Origin: Candidatus Woesearchaeota archaeon
GTDB lineage: Archaea; Nanobdellota; Nanobdellia; Woesearchaeales; JAFGPW01
Assembly (NCBI GenBank): GCA_016935985.1
Contig: JAFGPW010000005.1
Span: 1-64,000 of the forward strand
Reading direction: 5' to 3'
Length of the DNA stretch: 64,000 nt
Below the pieces are notes generated by a model, which saw only the letters and a list, made by a program, of their open reading frames with translations, searched no databases and was not told the origin of the DNA. This document shows positions 17,036-23,522 of the stretch, piece by piece (position 1 is the stretch's first letter; each line of letters starts with the position of its first letter). Position numbers and translations under genes: made by a program.

Positions 17036-17728
17036 TCACGGCGCCTTCCAGATGCCCATCCTCTTGCCGAGCTGGTAGAAGGGGCTTGCCGGCGCGCCGA
17101 TCCAGCCGAAGAGGGTCGTGCCGCCGATGCCGGTCTGCCGTTTCCTGATCGCGCCGTAGAGGTCGTCAGGCCCGGTGCCGGGGAACAGGGTCCAGGCGCG
17201 GCCGACCTCGACCGGGAAGTGGCCGTCCGATCCGCCCACGACCGCGAGCGAATGCCTCGCCGCAGCGCGCCGTGCCATGCCGTTGGGGAAGGATTCCATC
17301 ATGCGCCCGTTGAGCCCCTCGAGGGCGTGGATGCGCTCCGCGACGAGCTCGAGCGGCAGCCCGAACCCTTTCCGCACGACGGTGAAGGGATGGGGAAGCG
17401 CGACGAGGCCGCCCATCGCCCTGATGCGGTCGATGACCTCGAACGGGTCCCGCACACCCCTAAGCGGGGCCGCGTCGGCGATAAAGTAGCCGATGATGTC
17501 GCCGGCATCCGTCGAGAACTCGCAGCCCTTGACGAGACCGAATCCTGTCCCCTCCTTCCGGTTATGCCGCTTCACCAGCCGCTCGATGATCGCCGACCCC
17601 TCCATAGTGTCGTGGTCGGTCACCGCGATGCCGTCCATGCCGCGCCTGATCGCGGCCTTCAGGAGCGTCTCCGGCCGCTGGCCCGAGCATGCCGAGTAGA
17701 AGGTGTGGGTGTGCAGGTCATAGCGCAT
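17036..17728 (-). CDS. PHP-domain metal-dependent phosphoesterase
   Basis: A 230-aa predicted phosphoesterase of unknown substrate. PHP motifs are clear: motif I DLHTHTFYSACSG, motif II GIAVTDHDTMEG, a central Glu in KGCEFSTDAGDIIGYF, motif III ALPHPF, and GGSDGHFP near the C-terminus. The sequence ends soon after, so no polymerase or RNase P p30 fusion is present. It resembles stand-alone YciV/TrpH-like nucleases. A minus-strand TATA box (17751-17758) about 26 nt upstream of ATG 17728 predicts a leaderless mRNA. Confidence 0.9.
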   Translation of the reverse strand: MRYDLHTHTFYSACSGQRPETLLKAAIRRGMDGIAVTDHDTMEGSAIIERLVKRHNRKEGTGFGLVKGCEFSTDAGDIIGYFIADAAPLRGVRDPFEVIDRIRAMGGLVALPHPFTVVRKGFGLPLELVAERIHALEGLNGRMMESFPNGMARRAAARHSLAVVGGSDGHFPVEVGRAWTLFPGTGPDDLYGAIRKRQTGIGGTTLFGWIGAPASPFYQLGKRMGIWKAP

Positions 17729-17760
17729 GCGCCTTAGGGAGGAGGCGCCGTATATATGTC

Positions 17761-18264
17761 TTATGGTAGGGGGAAGACGCTAGAGAAGAACATCTTGTAG
17801 ATGAGGAAGAGGACGAAGAGGACGCACACGACGATGATCCAGAACTGGAAGTTCTGGTACCACATGAGGCGCTGGTGCTCGTGGTGGAGCTTCTCGGTCT
17901 CCTTCACGATGTCGGTCTGGGTGACGAGGCCGAGGAGCCTGCCGTGCGGGTCGACCACCGGCGCCCGCCTGATGCCGTGGTTCTTGAGGAACTGGGAGAC
18001 CTGGCCCAGGTGCTGGTCAGGGGCGATCGTGTGGACCGGCGAGCTCATCACCTCGCGCACCGAGGTGAGCTTGGAGTCGCGGTCCTTCGCCACCACCTTC
18101 TTGATCAGGTCGCGCTCGGTGAGGATGCCCACAGGGAGCGAATCCTTCACGACCACGAGACAGGAGATCTTATGGTAGGTCATGAGGTCAGCCGCGAACT
18201 TCGTCGACTGGTCCGCGTCGATCGTGATGACATCGCGCGTCATGAAATCCCCGATGGTGACCAT
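17761..18264 (-). CDS. CBS-pair protein with C-terminal membrane anchor
   Basis: A 167-aa protein with two CBS motifs forming one Bateman module (FMTRDVITIDADQSTKFAA, LPVGILTERDL; then VREVMSSPVHTIAP, GRLLGLVTQTDIV). A short charged helix and one hydrophobic helix at the end follow (FWIIVVCVLFVLFLIYKMFF). CBS pairs usually sense adenosyl ligands. The anchor should place the sensor on the inner face of the membrane; its target is unknown. A minus-strand TATA-like ACTATATAA (18287-18295) lies upstream of ATG 18264. Confidence 0.88.
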   Translation of the reverse strand: MVTIGDFMTRDVITIDADQSTKFAADLMTYHKISCLVVVKDSLPVGILTERDLIKKVVAKDRDSKLTSVREVMSSPVHTIAPDQHLGQVSQFLKNHGIRRAPVVDPHGRLLGLVTQTDIVKETEKLHHEHQRLMWYQNFQFWIIVVCVLFVLFLIYKMFFSSVFPLP

Positions 18265-18316
18265 GGGGATGCTGGGGAAGAGGGCAGTTATATAGTTTTC
18301 GGGGATACCTGTAGGA

Positions 18317-19147
18317 TCAGGCGCTCATCCTGTCGACGAGCGGCCCCTCGCAGCGGCGGGTCGCGTAGTCGGGATCGGTCGCCCAGCCACGGTAGGCCTC
18401 CTCGTAGAGCGAGAAGCCGACCGTACCCGGCGGGTCGGAGCGGTGGAAGGTGTAGAAGACGTCGGTGAGCGTGCAGGTGACCGAGAGCCGCGCGAGTTCC
18501 TGGTGGACCGCGAGCGGGATGTCCGCGGCAGAGCCGTAGCGCATGCTCACCGTACAGGCGCCGTCCTCCGTCGGCTCGAGGTGGAGGATCGCCGGGCCGA
18601 ACGAGGCGTCCTCGACCGTCGCCCGCGCCTCTGCGCAGCCGTCGAGGTAGGCGGCGCCGAGGCAGGTGAGCGCGACGTCGGTGAGCGCGTCGAAGTCAGG
18701 GTCCTCGATGCGCATCATGGCCGTGGCGCCGCAATCCCGCACCCGCGCGCTGGGGTCAGGGACGACCGGCGGCGTTCCCGCAGGTGACGGCTCGGGCTGG
18801 ACAGGAGGCGTTCCCGGCTGGCCGGCAGGCTCTGCTGCCCGCGCCTGCTCTCCATGCTCCTCAATCTCTTCCATATCGAACGGGTGCAGCAGCAGGGCGG
18901 CAAGGACGCCGGCGATGACCACCATCGCGATGAACGCCCAGAGGAGGATCGGGGATTGCCTGGCCTGCCGGGGCCCTGCCCTGACCACGACCTCTGAGGA
19001 GGGCGGCACGAAGCCCGCCTCCCTGACCGCCTGGGTGGCCACCTGCGGCGGATAGCCCTGCTGGACCAGGAACCCGTAGATCTCCCCAGGGGTCGCGCCC
19101 TGGGCTTCCCTTCCCTGTATCCAGGCGATGAGCCGCGGGTCTGCCAT
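18317..19147 (-). CDS. Membrane-anchored extracellular protein with N-terminal UBA-like helices
   Basis: A 276-aa protein of unknown function. Residues 1-45 form a small helical motif (ATPGEIYGFLVQQGYPPQVA, then AVREAGF) like the C-terminus of the coiled-coil protein at 61077-62864. A membrane helix follows (ILLWAFIAMVVIAGVLAALLL, about 70-90). A Pro-rich linker (about 105-135) leads to an external domain with six cysteines, probably disulphide-bonded. The topology predicted is N-terminus inside, domain outside. A minus-strand TATA-like CCTTTTTAACG (19178-19188) lies about 35 nt before ATG 19147, between this gene and tRNA-Gly. Confidence 0.78.
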   Translation of the reverse strand: MADPRLIAWIQGREAQGATPGEIYGFLVQQGYPPQVATQAVREAGFVPPSSEVVVRAGPRQARQSPILLWAFIAMVVIAGVLAALLLHPFDMEEIEEHGEQARAAEPAGQPGTPPVQPEPSPAGTPPVVPDPSARVRDCGATAMMRIEDPDFDALTDVALTCLGAAYLDGCAEARATVEDASFGPAILHLEPTEDGACTVSMRYGSAADIPLAVHQELARLSVTCTLTDVFYTFHRSDPPGTVGFSLYEEAYRGWATDPDYATRRCEGPLVDRMSA

Positions 19148-19226
19148 AGGATATCCAGATATCTAGAGAAGGAGAGCGTTAAAAAGGTTACTACGGCTGC
19201 CGGGATTCGAACCCGGGTAACGACCT

Positions 19227-19351
19227 CTCTCAAGGCTTGAATCCTCGGTGGGCACAATGAAGCTGATGCCCGCCCCCAGCGTCATCAGAAACACAAGTGT
19301 TTCTGGGATGCCAGCAATCATCGATTGCTGAGCATCAACCGACGGACCGGT
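19227..19351 (-). other. Long structured intron in tRNA-Gly
   Basis: 125 nt, large for an archaeal tRNA intron. It holds two near-perfect hairpins: CAGAAACAC/GTGTTTCTG with a 2-nt loop (19286-19305), and a 30-nt hairpin (19307-19336) with arms GATGC-CAGCAATC and GATTGCTG-GCATC. A shorter hairpin, AACCG/CGGTT, lies near the 5' splice site. No protein is encoded. Confidence 0.75.
19286..19336. repeat. Two adjacent inverted repeats inside the tRNA-Gly intron
   Basis: A 20-nt inverted repeat with 9-bp arms (19286-19305) sits 1 nt from a second one with 13-bp arms interrupted by one bulged base (19307-19336). Such strong stems would fold as rods in the intron RNA. Confidence 0.75.
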
Positions 19352-19415
19352 TGGGAGGGTCGTGTCATACCGCTAGACCACAGCCGTACAGGAGATTTGG
19401 GTGTATTTCCCGGTT

Positions 19416-19425
19416 GCTTTTAAAC
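19416..19425 (-). promoter_or_regulatory. TATA-like box of tRNA-Gly
   Basis: Minus-strand GTTTAAAAGC about 33 nt upstream of the first tRNA nucleotide. Confidence 0.45.
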
Positions 19426-19510
19426 TTTGTTGTCTCTATTCCCTGATCCTGCAAAGAATCGCCACTCGACGATAATAAAGTATTAATAGGCGGGCGCATC
19501 CCCCACCCGC

Positions 19511-20551
19511 ATGGAGGAATCAGAAAGGATAATCCGCTCGGTCGGTCCTGATAAGGGATCGTGGAAGAAGGCGAACGACCCGGAGGGCGTGGTTGCCTAT
19601 GATCGGGCGAAACGGAACCTTGAGCGCATCCCGAAGCTGAAGGAATCCCTCGAGGAGCGCCTGCGGCAGGCGTCGAAGTGGAGCATCAACCGCCTCCCGT
19701 CGGCGAAGGACGTCGAGAGCGGGGACAATATCGAGAAGCACGACATCGGCGATGTCACCCTCAAGGTCACCTCGTTCATCCAGATCAACCGGCCGGCCTA
19801 CAAGAGCGCTGTCGACCAGTTCAGGCATTACCTCGACGGCATCGCCTTCCTCTACTCGGAGGGGCATGCGGTGACCGAGGTCATCAAGGGTGATGACGCC
19901 AGGCTCTATGTCAGGGCGCCGCGCGCGCGTGACGCGCTGATGCTCTATGTCATCCCCCTGCTCCGCGCCCAGTTCAAGCAGAACGTCGCCCATTCGGTGC
20001 GGGGAGCGCTGAAGAAGGAGGGGTCGCCCCTCGAGCTCGCGCTCCCGGAGAGCGGCCTCGCCTCGATCATCGAGGAGAGCTTCTATGCGTATGCCAGGCT
20101 CGACAAGATGCTCAAGACCGAGAAGGCGTACTACGACTGGACGAAAGCCGGCCTGAAGAAGGAGCTCAAGAGGGCCGGCACGAAGAAGGCGACACTCGAG
20201 GCCTCTGACAAGGTCGGGGTCGAAGTCGAGCTCGCGCCGGTCGTGACGCCGTCGTACCTCGGCGTCGTCGCGACGCTGATACGGCTCCCCCACATCAAGG
20301 ACGCGCCGCTCGGCGAGCTCGATTACCTCGCGAGCCAGGAACAGCCGCACGACTGGAAAGCTGGCCGGTTCCCGCAGTATGAGCTTATCACGCGGAATCT
20401 CCCGCGTGACGGGCCGGTGACCTATGTCTCGATCGCGAGCATGGAGCGTCGCGTGAAAGACCTCCTCGCCCGCGACCCGAAGGAATACGACCGGTTCCTC
20501 GCGAGGATCGTGCTCATAGAAGAAGGGATGACAAAAAAAGAGAAACAGTAA
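19511..20551 (+). CDS. Hypothetical protein, 346 aa
   Basis: Not recognised. A soluble, charged, mainly helical protein without membrane segments. Visible blocks: N-terminal helices with a Lys/Arg-rich stretch (YDRAKRNLERIPKLKESLEE), DIGDVTLKVTSFIQINRPAYKS, SEGHAVTEVIKGDDARLYVRA, a helix DALMLYVIPLLRAQFKQNV, and YYDWTKAGLKKELKRAGTKKATLE. A later VVTPSYLGVVATLIRLP and a C-terminal basic tail GMTKKEKQ complete it. It has no cysteines and no known motif. ATG 19511 gives the first in-frame start after the tRNA-Gly promoter region. It ends 7 nt from the convergent PRC-barrel gene. Confidence 0.75.
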   Translation: MEESERIIRSVGPDKGSWKKANDPEGVVAYDRAKRNLERIPKLKESLEERLRQASKWSINRLPSAKDVESGDNIEKHDIGDVTLKVTSFIQINRPAYKSAVDQFRHYLDGIAFLYSEGHAVTEVIKGDDARLYVRAPRARDALMLYVIPLLRAQFKQNVAHSVRGALKKEGSPLELALPESGLASIIEESFYAYARLDKMLKTEKAYYDWTKAGLKKELKRAGTKKATLEASDKVGVEVELAPVVTPSYLGVVATLIRLPHIKDAPLGELDYLASQEQPHDWKAGRFPQYELITRNLPRDGPVTYVSIASMERRVKDLLARDPKEYDRFLARIVLIEEGMTKKEKQ

Positions 20552-20558
20552 AGGCCCC
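20527..20558 (-). terminator. Oligo-T terminator after the PRC-barrel gene
   Basis: Minus strand reads CTCTTTTTTTGTC just past the PRC-barrel stop, inside the end of the convergent 346-aa gene. T-runs of this length terminate archaeal RNA polymerase. Confidence 0.45.
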
Positions 20559-20825
20559 CTATTCCTCTTCCTGGCTGTAGTTCGGGACCGCGCTCTTCGA
20601 GATGATCATCACGTCGCCGATGCTCTTCGTGAGCTGGTGCGGGACGATGACTCCCTTGGCGCTGCCGAGGACTTTGGTCAGGAACGAGTTCTTGGTCGAC
20701 TTCACCCGCCACCCGAACACCTTGTTGCTGGTGAGTATCGCCTCCTCGACGTCCCCGAAGTAATCGCCCGAATCGGTGAAGACCTTCATGTCATAGGTCT
20801 CTGAGATGCGTTTCATACGTAGCAT
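20559..20825 (-). CDS. PRC-barrel domain protein
   Basis: An 88-aa single-domain beta-barrel: MKRISETYDMKVFTDSGDYFGDVEEAIL, VFGWRVKS, GVIVPHQLTKSIGDVMIISKS, with a short acidic tail. The pattern of a glycine turn (GDYFGDVE) and a final VPxxxxxxIGDVMII matches PRC barrels. In some archaea such proteins act in cell division (CdpB) or RNA metabolism; which applies here is unknown. ATG 20825 follows GAGGAGGGG at good spacing. A second PRC-barrel gene enters the window at its right end. It is divergent from the TraB gene. Confidence 0.87.
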   Translation of the reverse strand: MLRMKRISETYDMKVFTDSGDYFGDVEEAILTSNKVFGWRVKSTKNSFLTKVLGSAKGVIVPHQLTKSIGDVMIISKSAVPNYSQEEE

Positions 20826-20890
20826 GCCATTCCCCTCCTCACATCGTGATTATGATGGTAATCCCTATGGAGAAATAAAAACTTTTATAG

Positions 20891-20905
20891 GTTTATATAT
20901 TTTTC
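20891..20905 (+). promoter_or_regulatory. TATA box of the TraB-family gene
   Basis: GTTTATATATTTTTC, about 20-26 nt upstream of ATG 20917, predicts a leaderless mRNA. This choice of start follows from that spacing. Confidence 0.55.
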
Positions 20906-20916
20906 CCTTGCTGACC

Positions 20917-21642
20917 ATGGCGACCACCCGGTACGGCAGGCTGACCCTCATCGGGAGCTCCCACATCGCCGCGGGCTCGGTCCAGGAGATCCGGAGGATA
21001 TTCTCGCAGACCGACCCTGACATCGTGGCGGTCGAGCTCGACCGCAGGCGCCTCGCCGGCCTGCGGGACAAGGCCGCGAAGGCCTCGGGCCTCCAGGTGC
21101 TCAGGGCAGTGGGGGTCAAGGGGTTCCTCTTCTCGCTCCTCGGCTCTTGGGTCCAGGGCCGGCTCGGCAAGGTGGTCGGGATCGAGCCGGGCTCAGAGAT
21201 GCTCGAGGCGGTCTCCCTCGCCGAGAAGGGGGGCAAGGAGCTCGCGCTCATCGACCGCGACATCCTCGTGACGGTCTCACGGCTCAAGGCGATCACCTGG
21301 AAGGAGAAATGGCAGTTCGCAAAGGACCTTCTCGAGGGTGTCGTCCACCGCAGGAAGGGTCTTCCCTTCGACCTCCGGAAGGTGCCGCCTGACGAGGTCG
21401 TGCAAAGCCTCCTCGAGGAGGTCAGGCTGAAGTATCCGACCCTCCACCGGGTGCTCATCGACGAGCGGAACAGCCACATGGCGCGCCGGCTCCGTCGGCT
21501 GCTCGATGCGCGGCCCGACGCGTGCGTGCTCGCGGTGGTGGGGGCAGGCCATGCCGAGGCGATCGTCGCGCTCCTCCAGGGGACTGATGGGGCGGAGGAC
21601 GGGACCGACGGCCTGTTCAGCTACACCTTCTCCGTCGGATAG
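20917..21642 (+). CDS. TraB/PrgY-family protein
   Basis: A 241-aa TraB-like protein. Family motifs are present: LIGSSHIAAGSVQEI (GxxHxxxxS near residue 12), DIVAVELDRRRL, a central ALIDRDI, LIDERNSHMARRL, and AVVGAGHAEAI near the end. These conserved Glu/His/Asp residues suggest a Tiki-like metal site; archaeal substrates are unknown. Unlike longer homologues there is no C-terminal membrane bundle. An in-frame extension exists upstream, but ATG 20917 is chosen since the promoter lies inside that extension. Confidence 0.86.
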   Translation: MATTRYGRLTLIGSSHIAAGSVQEIRRIFSQTDPDIVAVELDRRRLAGLRDKAAKASGLQVLRAVGVKGFLFSLLGSWVQGRLGKVVGIEPGSEMLEAVSLAEKGGKELALIDRDILVTVSRLKAITWKEKWQFAKDLLEGVVHRRKGLPFDLRKVPPDEVVQSLLEEVRLKYPTLHRVLIDERNSHMARRLRRLLDARPDACVLAVVGAGHAEAIVALLQGTDGAEDGTDGLFSYTFSVG

Positions 21643-21686
21643 ACCCTGAGGAAACATTTTTAAACCTCCGCGGCATAGGGAGCCCC

Positions 21687-22430
21687 ATGGGAGAATTCCT
21701 CTACCGGCTCCGGCAGTTCTACTATTTCACCGCGCAGGAGGTCCGGGACCTCGTCCTCATCATCCTCATCCTCGCCCTGATCGTCGGTTTCGACGACGGC
21801 AGGGAGAGCTTCAACCTCGCGTTCTGGCTGGGCAACTACCTCGTGACGCTCCTCATGATGGCGGCAGCCGTGCTGGTGCACGTGTCCGCCCACAAGGCCT
21901 GGGCGCTCAAGATCGGCTACAACACCGAGTTTCGGCCGTTCTGGTATATCATCATCATCGGCGTGCTGTTCACGCTCCTCTCCGGCGGGAAGCTCTGGTT
22001 CCTCGCCTTCGGGATGGCGGAGATGCACCATCTCAAGATCCAGCGGCTGGGCAAGTTCCGCTACGGCATCAACAACTTCGATCAGGGGACCGTCGCGTTC
22101 ATGGGCCCGCTCGCGAGCATCCTCTTCGCGATCGTCCTCAAGCTCCTGGGGCTGCTGCCCTTCGTCCCCGCAGCGCTCATGCAGCACTTCGTGCTCATCA
22201 ACATCTGGATCGCGGTGTGCAATTCGCTCCCTATCCCCGGCCTCTCCGGGCTGCAGATGTTCTTCGGCTCGCGGCCGACGTACGTCTTCTATCTCGGCAT
22301 CATCGTGGGCGCCGCACTCTTCGTCTCGCTCACCGCGAATCTCGCGTTCATCGTCTTCGGGTCGCTCCTGGTCGGCGGCCTGTTCTGGCTTGTCTACATC
22401 ATCACGTTCGAGAGCACTAAGGGGAGATGA
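21687..22430 (+). CDS. Site-2 protease (M50)-like membrane protein with degenerate active site
   Basis: A 247-aa protein with about six membrane helices arranged like an M50 protease. The zinc motif HExxH is replaced by HVSAH (about residue 65). The second motif NPxPGxDG appears as NSLPIPGLSGLQ, lacking the Asp ligand. GTVAFMGPLASILFAIVLK fits the conserved glycine-rich segment. Loss of Glu and Asp predicts no protease activity, so a pseudoprotease role is inferred. A TATA-like ACATTTTTAAACC (21654-21666) is upstream. It overlaps the next gene by ATGA, implying coupled translation. Confidence 0.75.
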   Translation: MGEFLYRLRQFYYFTAQEVRDLVLIILILALIVGFDDGRESFNLAFWLGNYLVTLLMMAAAVLVHVSAHKAWALKIGYNTEFRPFWYIIIIGVLFTLLSGGKLWFLAFGMAEMHHLKIQRLGKFRYGINNFDQGTVAFMGPLASILFAIVLKLLGLLPFVPAALMQHFVLINIWIAVCNSLPIPGLSGLQMFFGSRPTYVFYLGIIVGAALFVSLTANLAFIVFGSLLVGGLFWLVYIITFESTKGR

Positions 22431-22774
22431 TAGTGATGATACCGCTGCGAGGAAAACGGGCGTCATGGAGCTACTGGAAGAACTGGGCCGAGACCTACGC
22501 GATCGTGCTGCTCATCATCGGCTTTGTCATCTCTCTCGCCGCGGGGAGCGCCGTCATGAGCTACATCATCATCTTCCTTTCCGGCATGTTCGCCGGACGG
22601 CTGATGTACTTCCGCAAGCGCAAGCTCAACTTCCCGTTCTACCTCATCATCATCGGGTTCCTGCTCGGCTACCTGCTCGGCTCGTTCTACGGCAGGAAGG
22701 ATATCATCATCATCTGCTTCATCCTCGGCTTCATACTCTCCTACTACCTGCACGAGCAGAAGTACCTGGAGTGA
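22427..22774 (+). CDS. Small membrane protein with four predicted helices
   Basis: A 115-aa membrane protein of unknown function. Segments: YAIVLLIIGFVISLAAG, AVMSYIIIFLSGMFAGRLMY, FPFYLIIIGFLLGYLLGSFY and IIIICFILGFILSYYL, with basic loops RKRKLN and GRKD. Its start overlaps the stop of the M50-like gene by 4 nt (ATGA), so the two probably work as a pair in the membrane. Similar short proteins occur, as I recall, in DPANN archaea without a described role. Confidence 0.75.
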   Translation: MIVMIPLRGKRASWSYWKNWAETYAIVLLIIGFVISLAAGSAVMSYIIIFLSGMFAGRLMYFRKRKLNFPFYLIIIGFLLGYLLGSFYGRKDIIIICFILGFILSYYLHEQKYLE

Positions 22775-22892
22775 AGGGGTGGGAGCGCTGCCTCGAGGAG
22801 AGGACGGATGCGAGTGTCGCGGCAGACATGACAGGTGCCAGCATCCGCGAAGCATCGCAGGAGCCCCGCAACGCGAACGGAAGTGAAGCATC

Positions 22893-23462
22893 ATGATAAC
22901 CAGGGTATGCGACAGGGTCTGGAAGCTTTCTGTCGATTCCAACATCTACTTCTGCGACTTTGGGAGAAAGACCCTCATCGACACCGGGCCGCGCGCGAAG
23001 CGCGGCCTCGTCCAGCAGTTCCTGGACAAGGTCGTGCCGTTCGACGCGGTCGAGCTCGTCCTCTTCACCCACCTGCACTATGACCATATCGGAAACTTCG
23101 ACCTATTCCCGAACGCCGTCTTCGCGGCGTCGCGGACCGAGATCGAGAACTGGCGGAAGGACCCGCTCGGCACCGTGCTGGACGAGGACATGGCAGGAAA
23201 GTTCAGGGAGGCGCGTCTCGTGCCGCTCGAGGAGGCCATGGGCAAGGTGCCCGAGCTCGAGGTCGTCCCGACGCCGGGCCATACCACAGGATCGGTCTGC
23301 CTCTGGTATGGGAAGGAGAGGGTGCTCTTCTCAGGCGACACGCTCTTCGGGAGCACCACCGGCAGGACCGACCTCCCCACGTCCGACCCGCGACAGATGC
23401 AGGAGTCGATGATGCGGCTCGTCGGGTACAACCACCGCATCCTCTGCCCAGGCCATGGCTAG
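22893..23462 (+). CDS. Metallo-beta-lactamase-fold hydrolase
   Basis: A 189-aa hydrolase of the glyoxalase II-like group. Metal-binding residues are in FTHLHYDHIGN, TPGHTTGS, FSGDTLFG and the final CPGHG. The chain stops right after this last His motif, some 15-20 residues shorter than typical relatives, so the C-terminal helix is minimal. Substrate unknown; glutathione is not expected in archaea, so another thioester or lactone is likelier. It lies after an unassigned 118-nt gap and upstream of hef, same strand. Confidence 0.87.
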   Translation: MITRVCDRVWKLSVDSNIYFCDFGRKTLIDTGPRAKRGLVQQFLDKVVPFDAVELVLFTHLHYDHIGNFDLFPNAVFAASRTEIENWRKDPLGTVLDEDMAGKFREARLVPLEEAMGKVPELEVVPTPGHTTGSVCLWYGKERVLFSGDTLFGSTTGRTDLPTSDPRQMQESMMRLVGYNHRILCPGHG

Positions 23463-23490
23463 CGATGCCACTGGACAGCCTCCCGGCAAA

Positions 23491-23501
23491 AGTATATAAA
23501 C
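23491..23501 (+). promoter_or_regulatory. TATA box of hef
   Basis: AGTATATAAAC about 27 nt upstream of ATG 23523, indicating a leaderless mRNA. Confidence 0.6.
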
Positions 23502-23522
23502 GAAACCGGCTTCTTCGGAGTC

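Larger units (their letters stand above)
19192..19387 (-). tRNA. tRNA-Gly(CCC) with a 125-nt intron
   Basis: Acceptor ACGGCTG/CAGCCGT with discriminator A; D stem GTC/GAC; anticodon stem CGACC/GGTCG; T arm CCGGG-TTCGAAT-CCCGG. The spliced loop is CTCCCAA, anticodon CCC. Exon 1 is 19352-19387, exon 2 is 19192-19226, intron 19227-19351 at site 37/38. The bulge-helix-bulge is relaxed: CTCC (32-35) pairs with TGAG with one C-U mismatch. No CCA is encoded. A TATA-like box lies at 19416-19425. Confidence 0.85.

Noticed and set aside
19192..19387. Two separate half-tRNA genes (split tRNA) or a C/D RNA in the intron
   Set aside because: Both halves are on one strand in normal order with no internal promoter, so a single intron is simpler. 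The TGATGA in the intron has no matching D box.
22775..22892. Possible small gene between the membrane protein and the metallo-beta-lactamase gene
   Set aside because: No start-to-stop frame with a ribosome-binding site and no structured RNA pattern; left as unassigned spacer.
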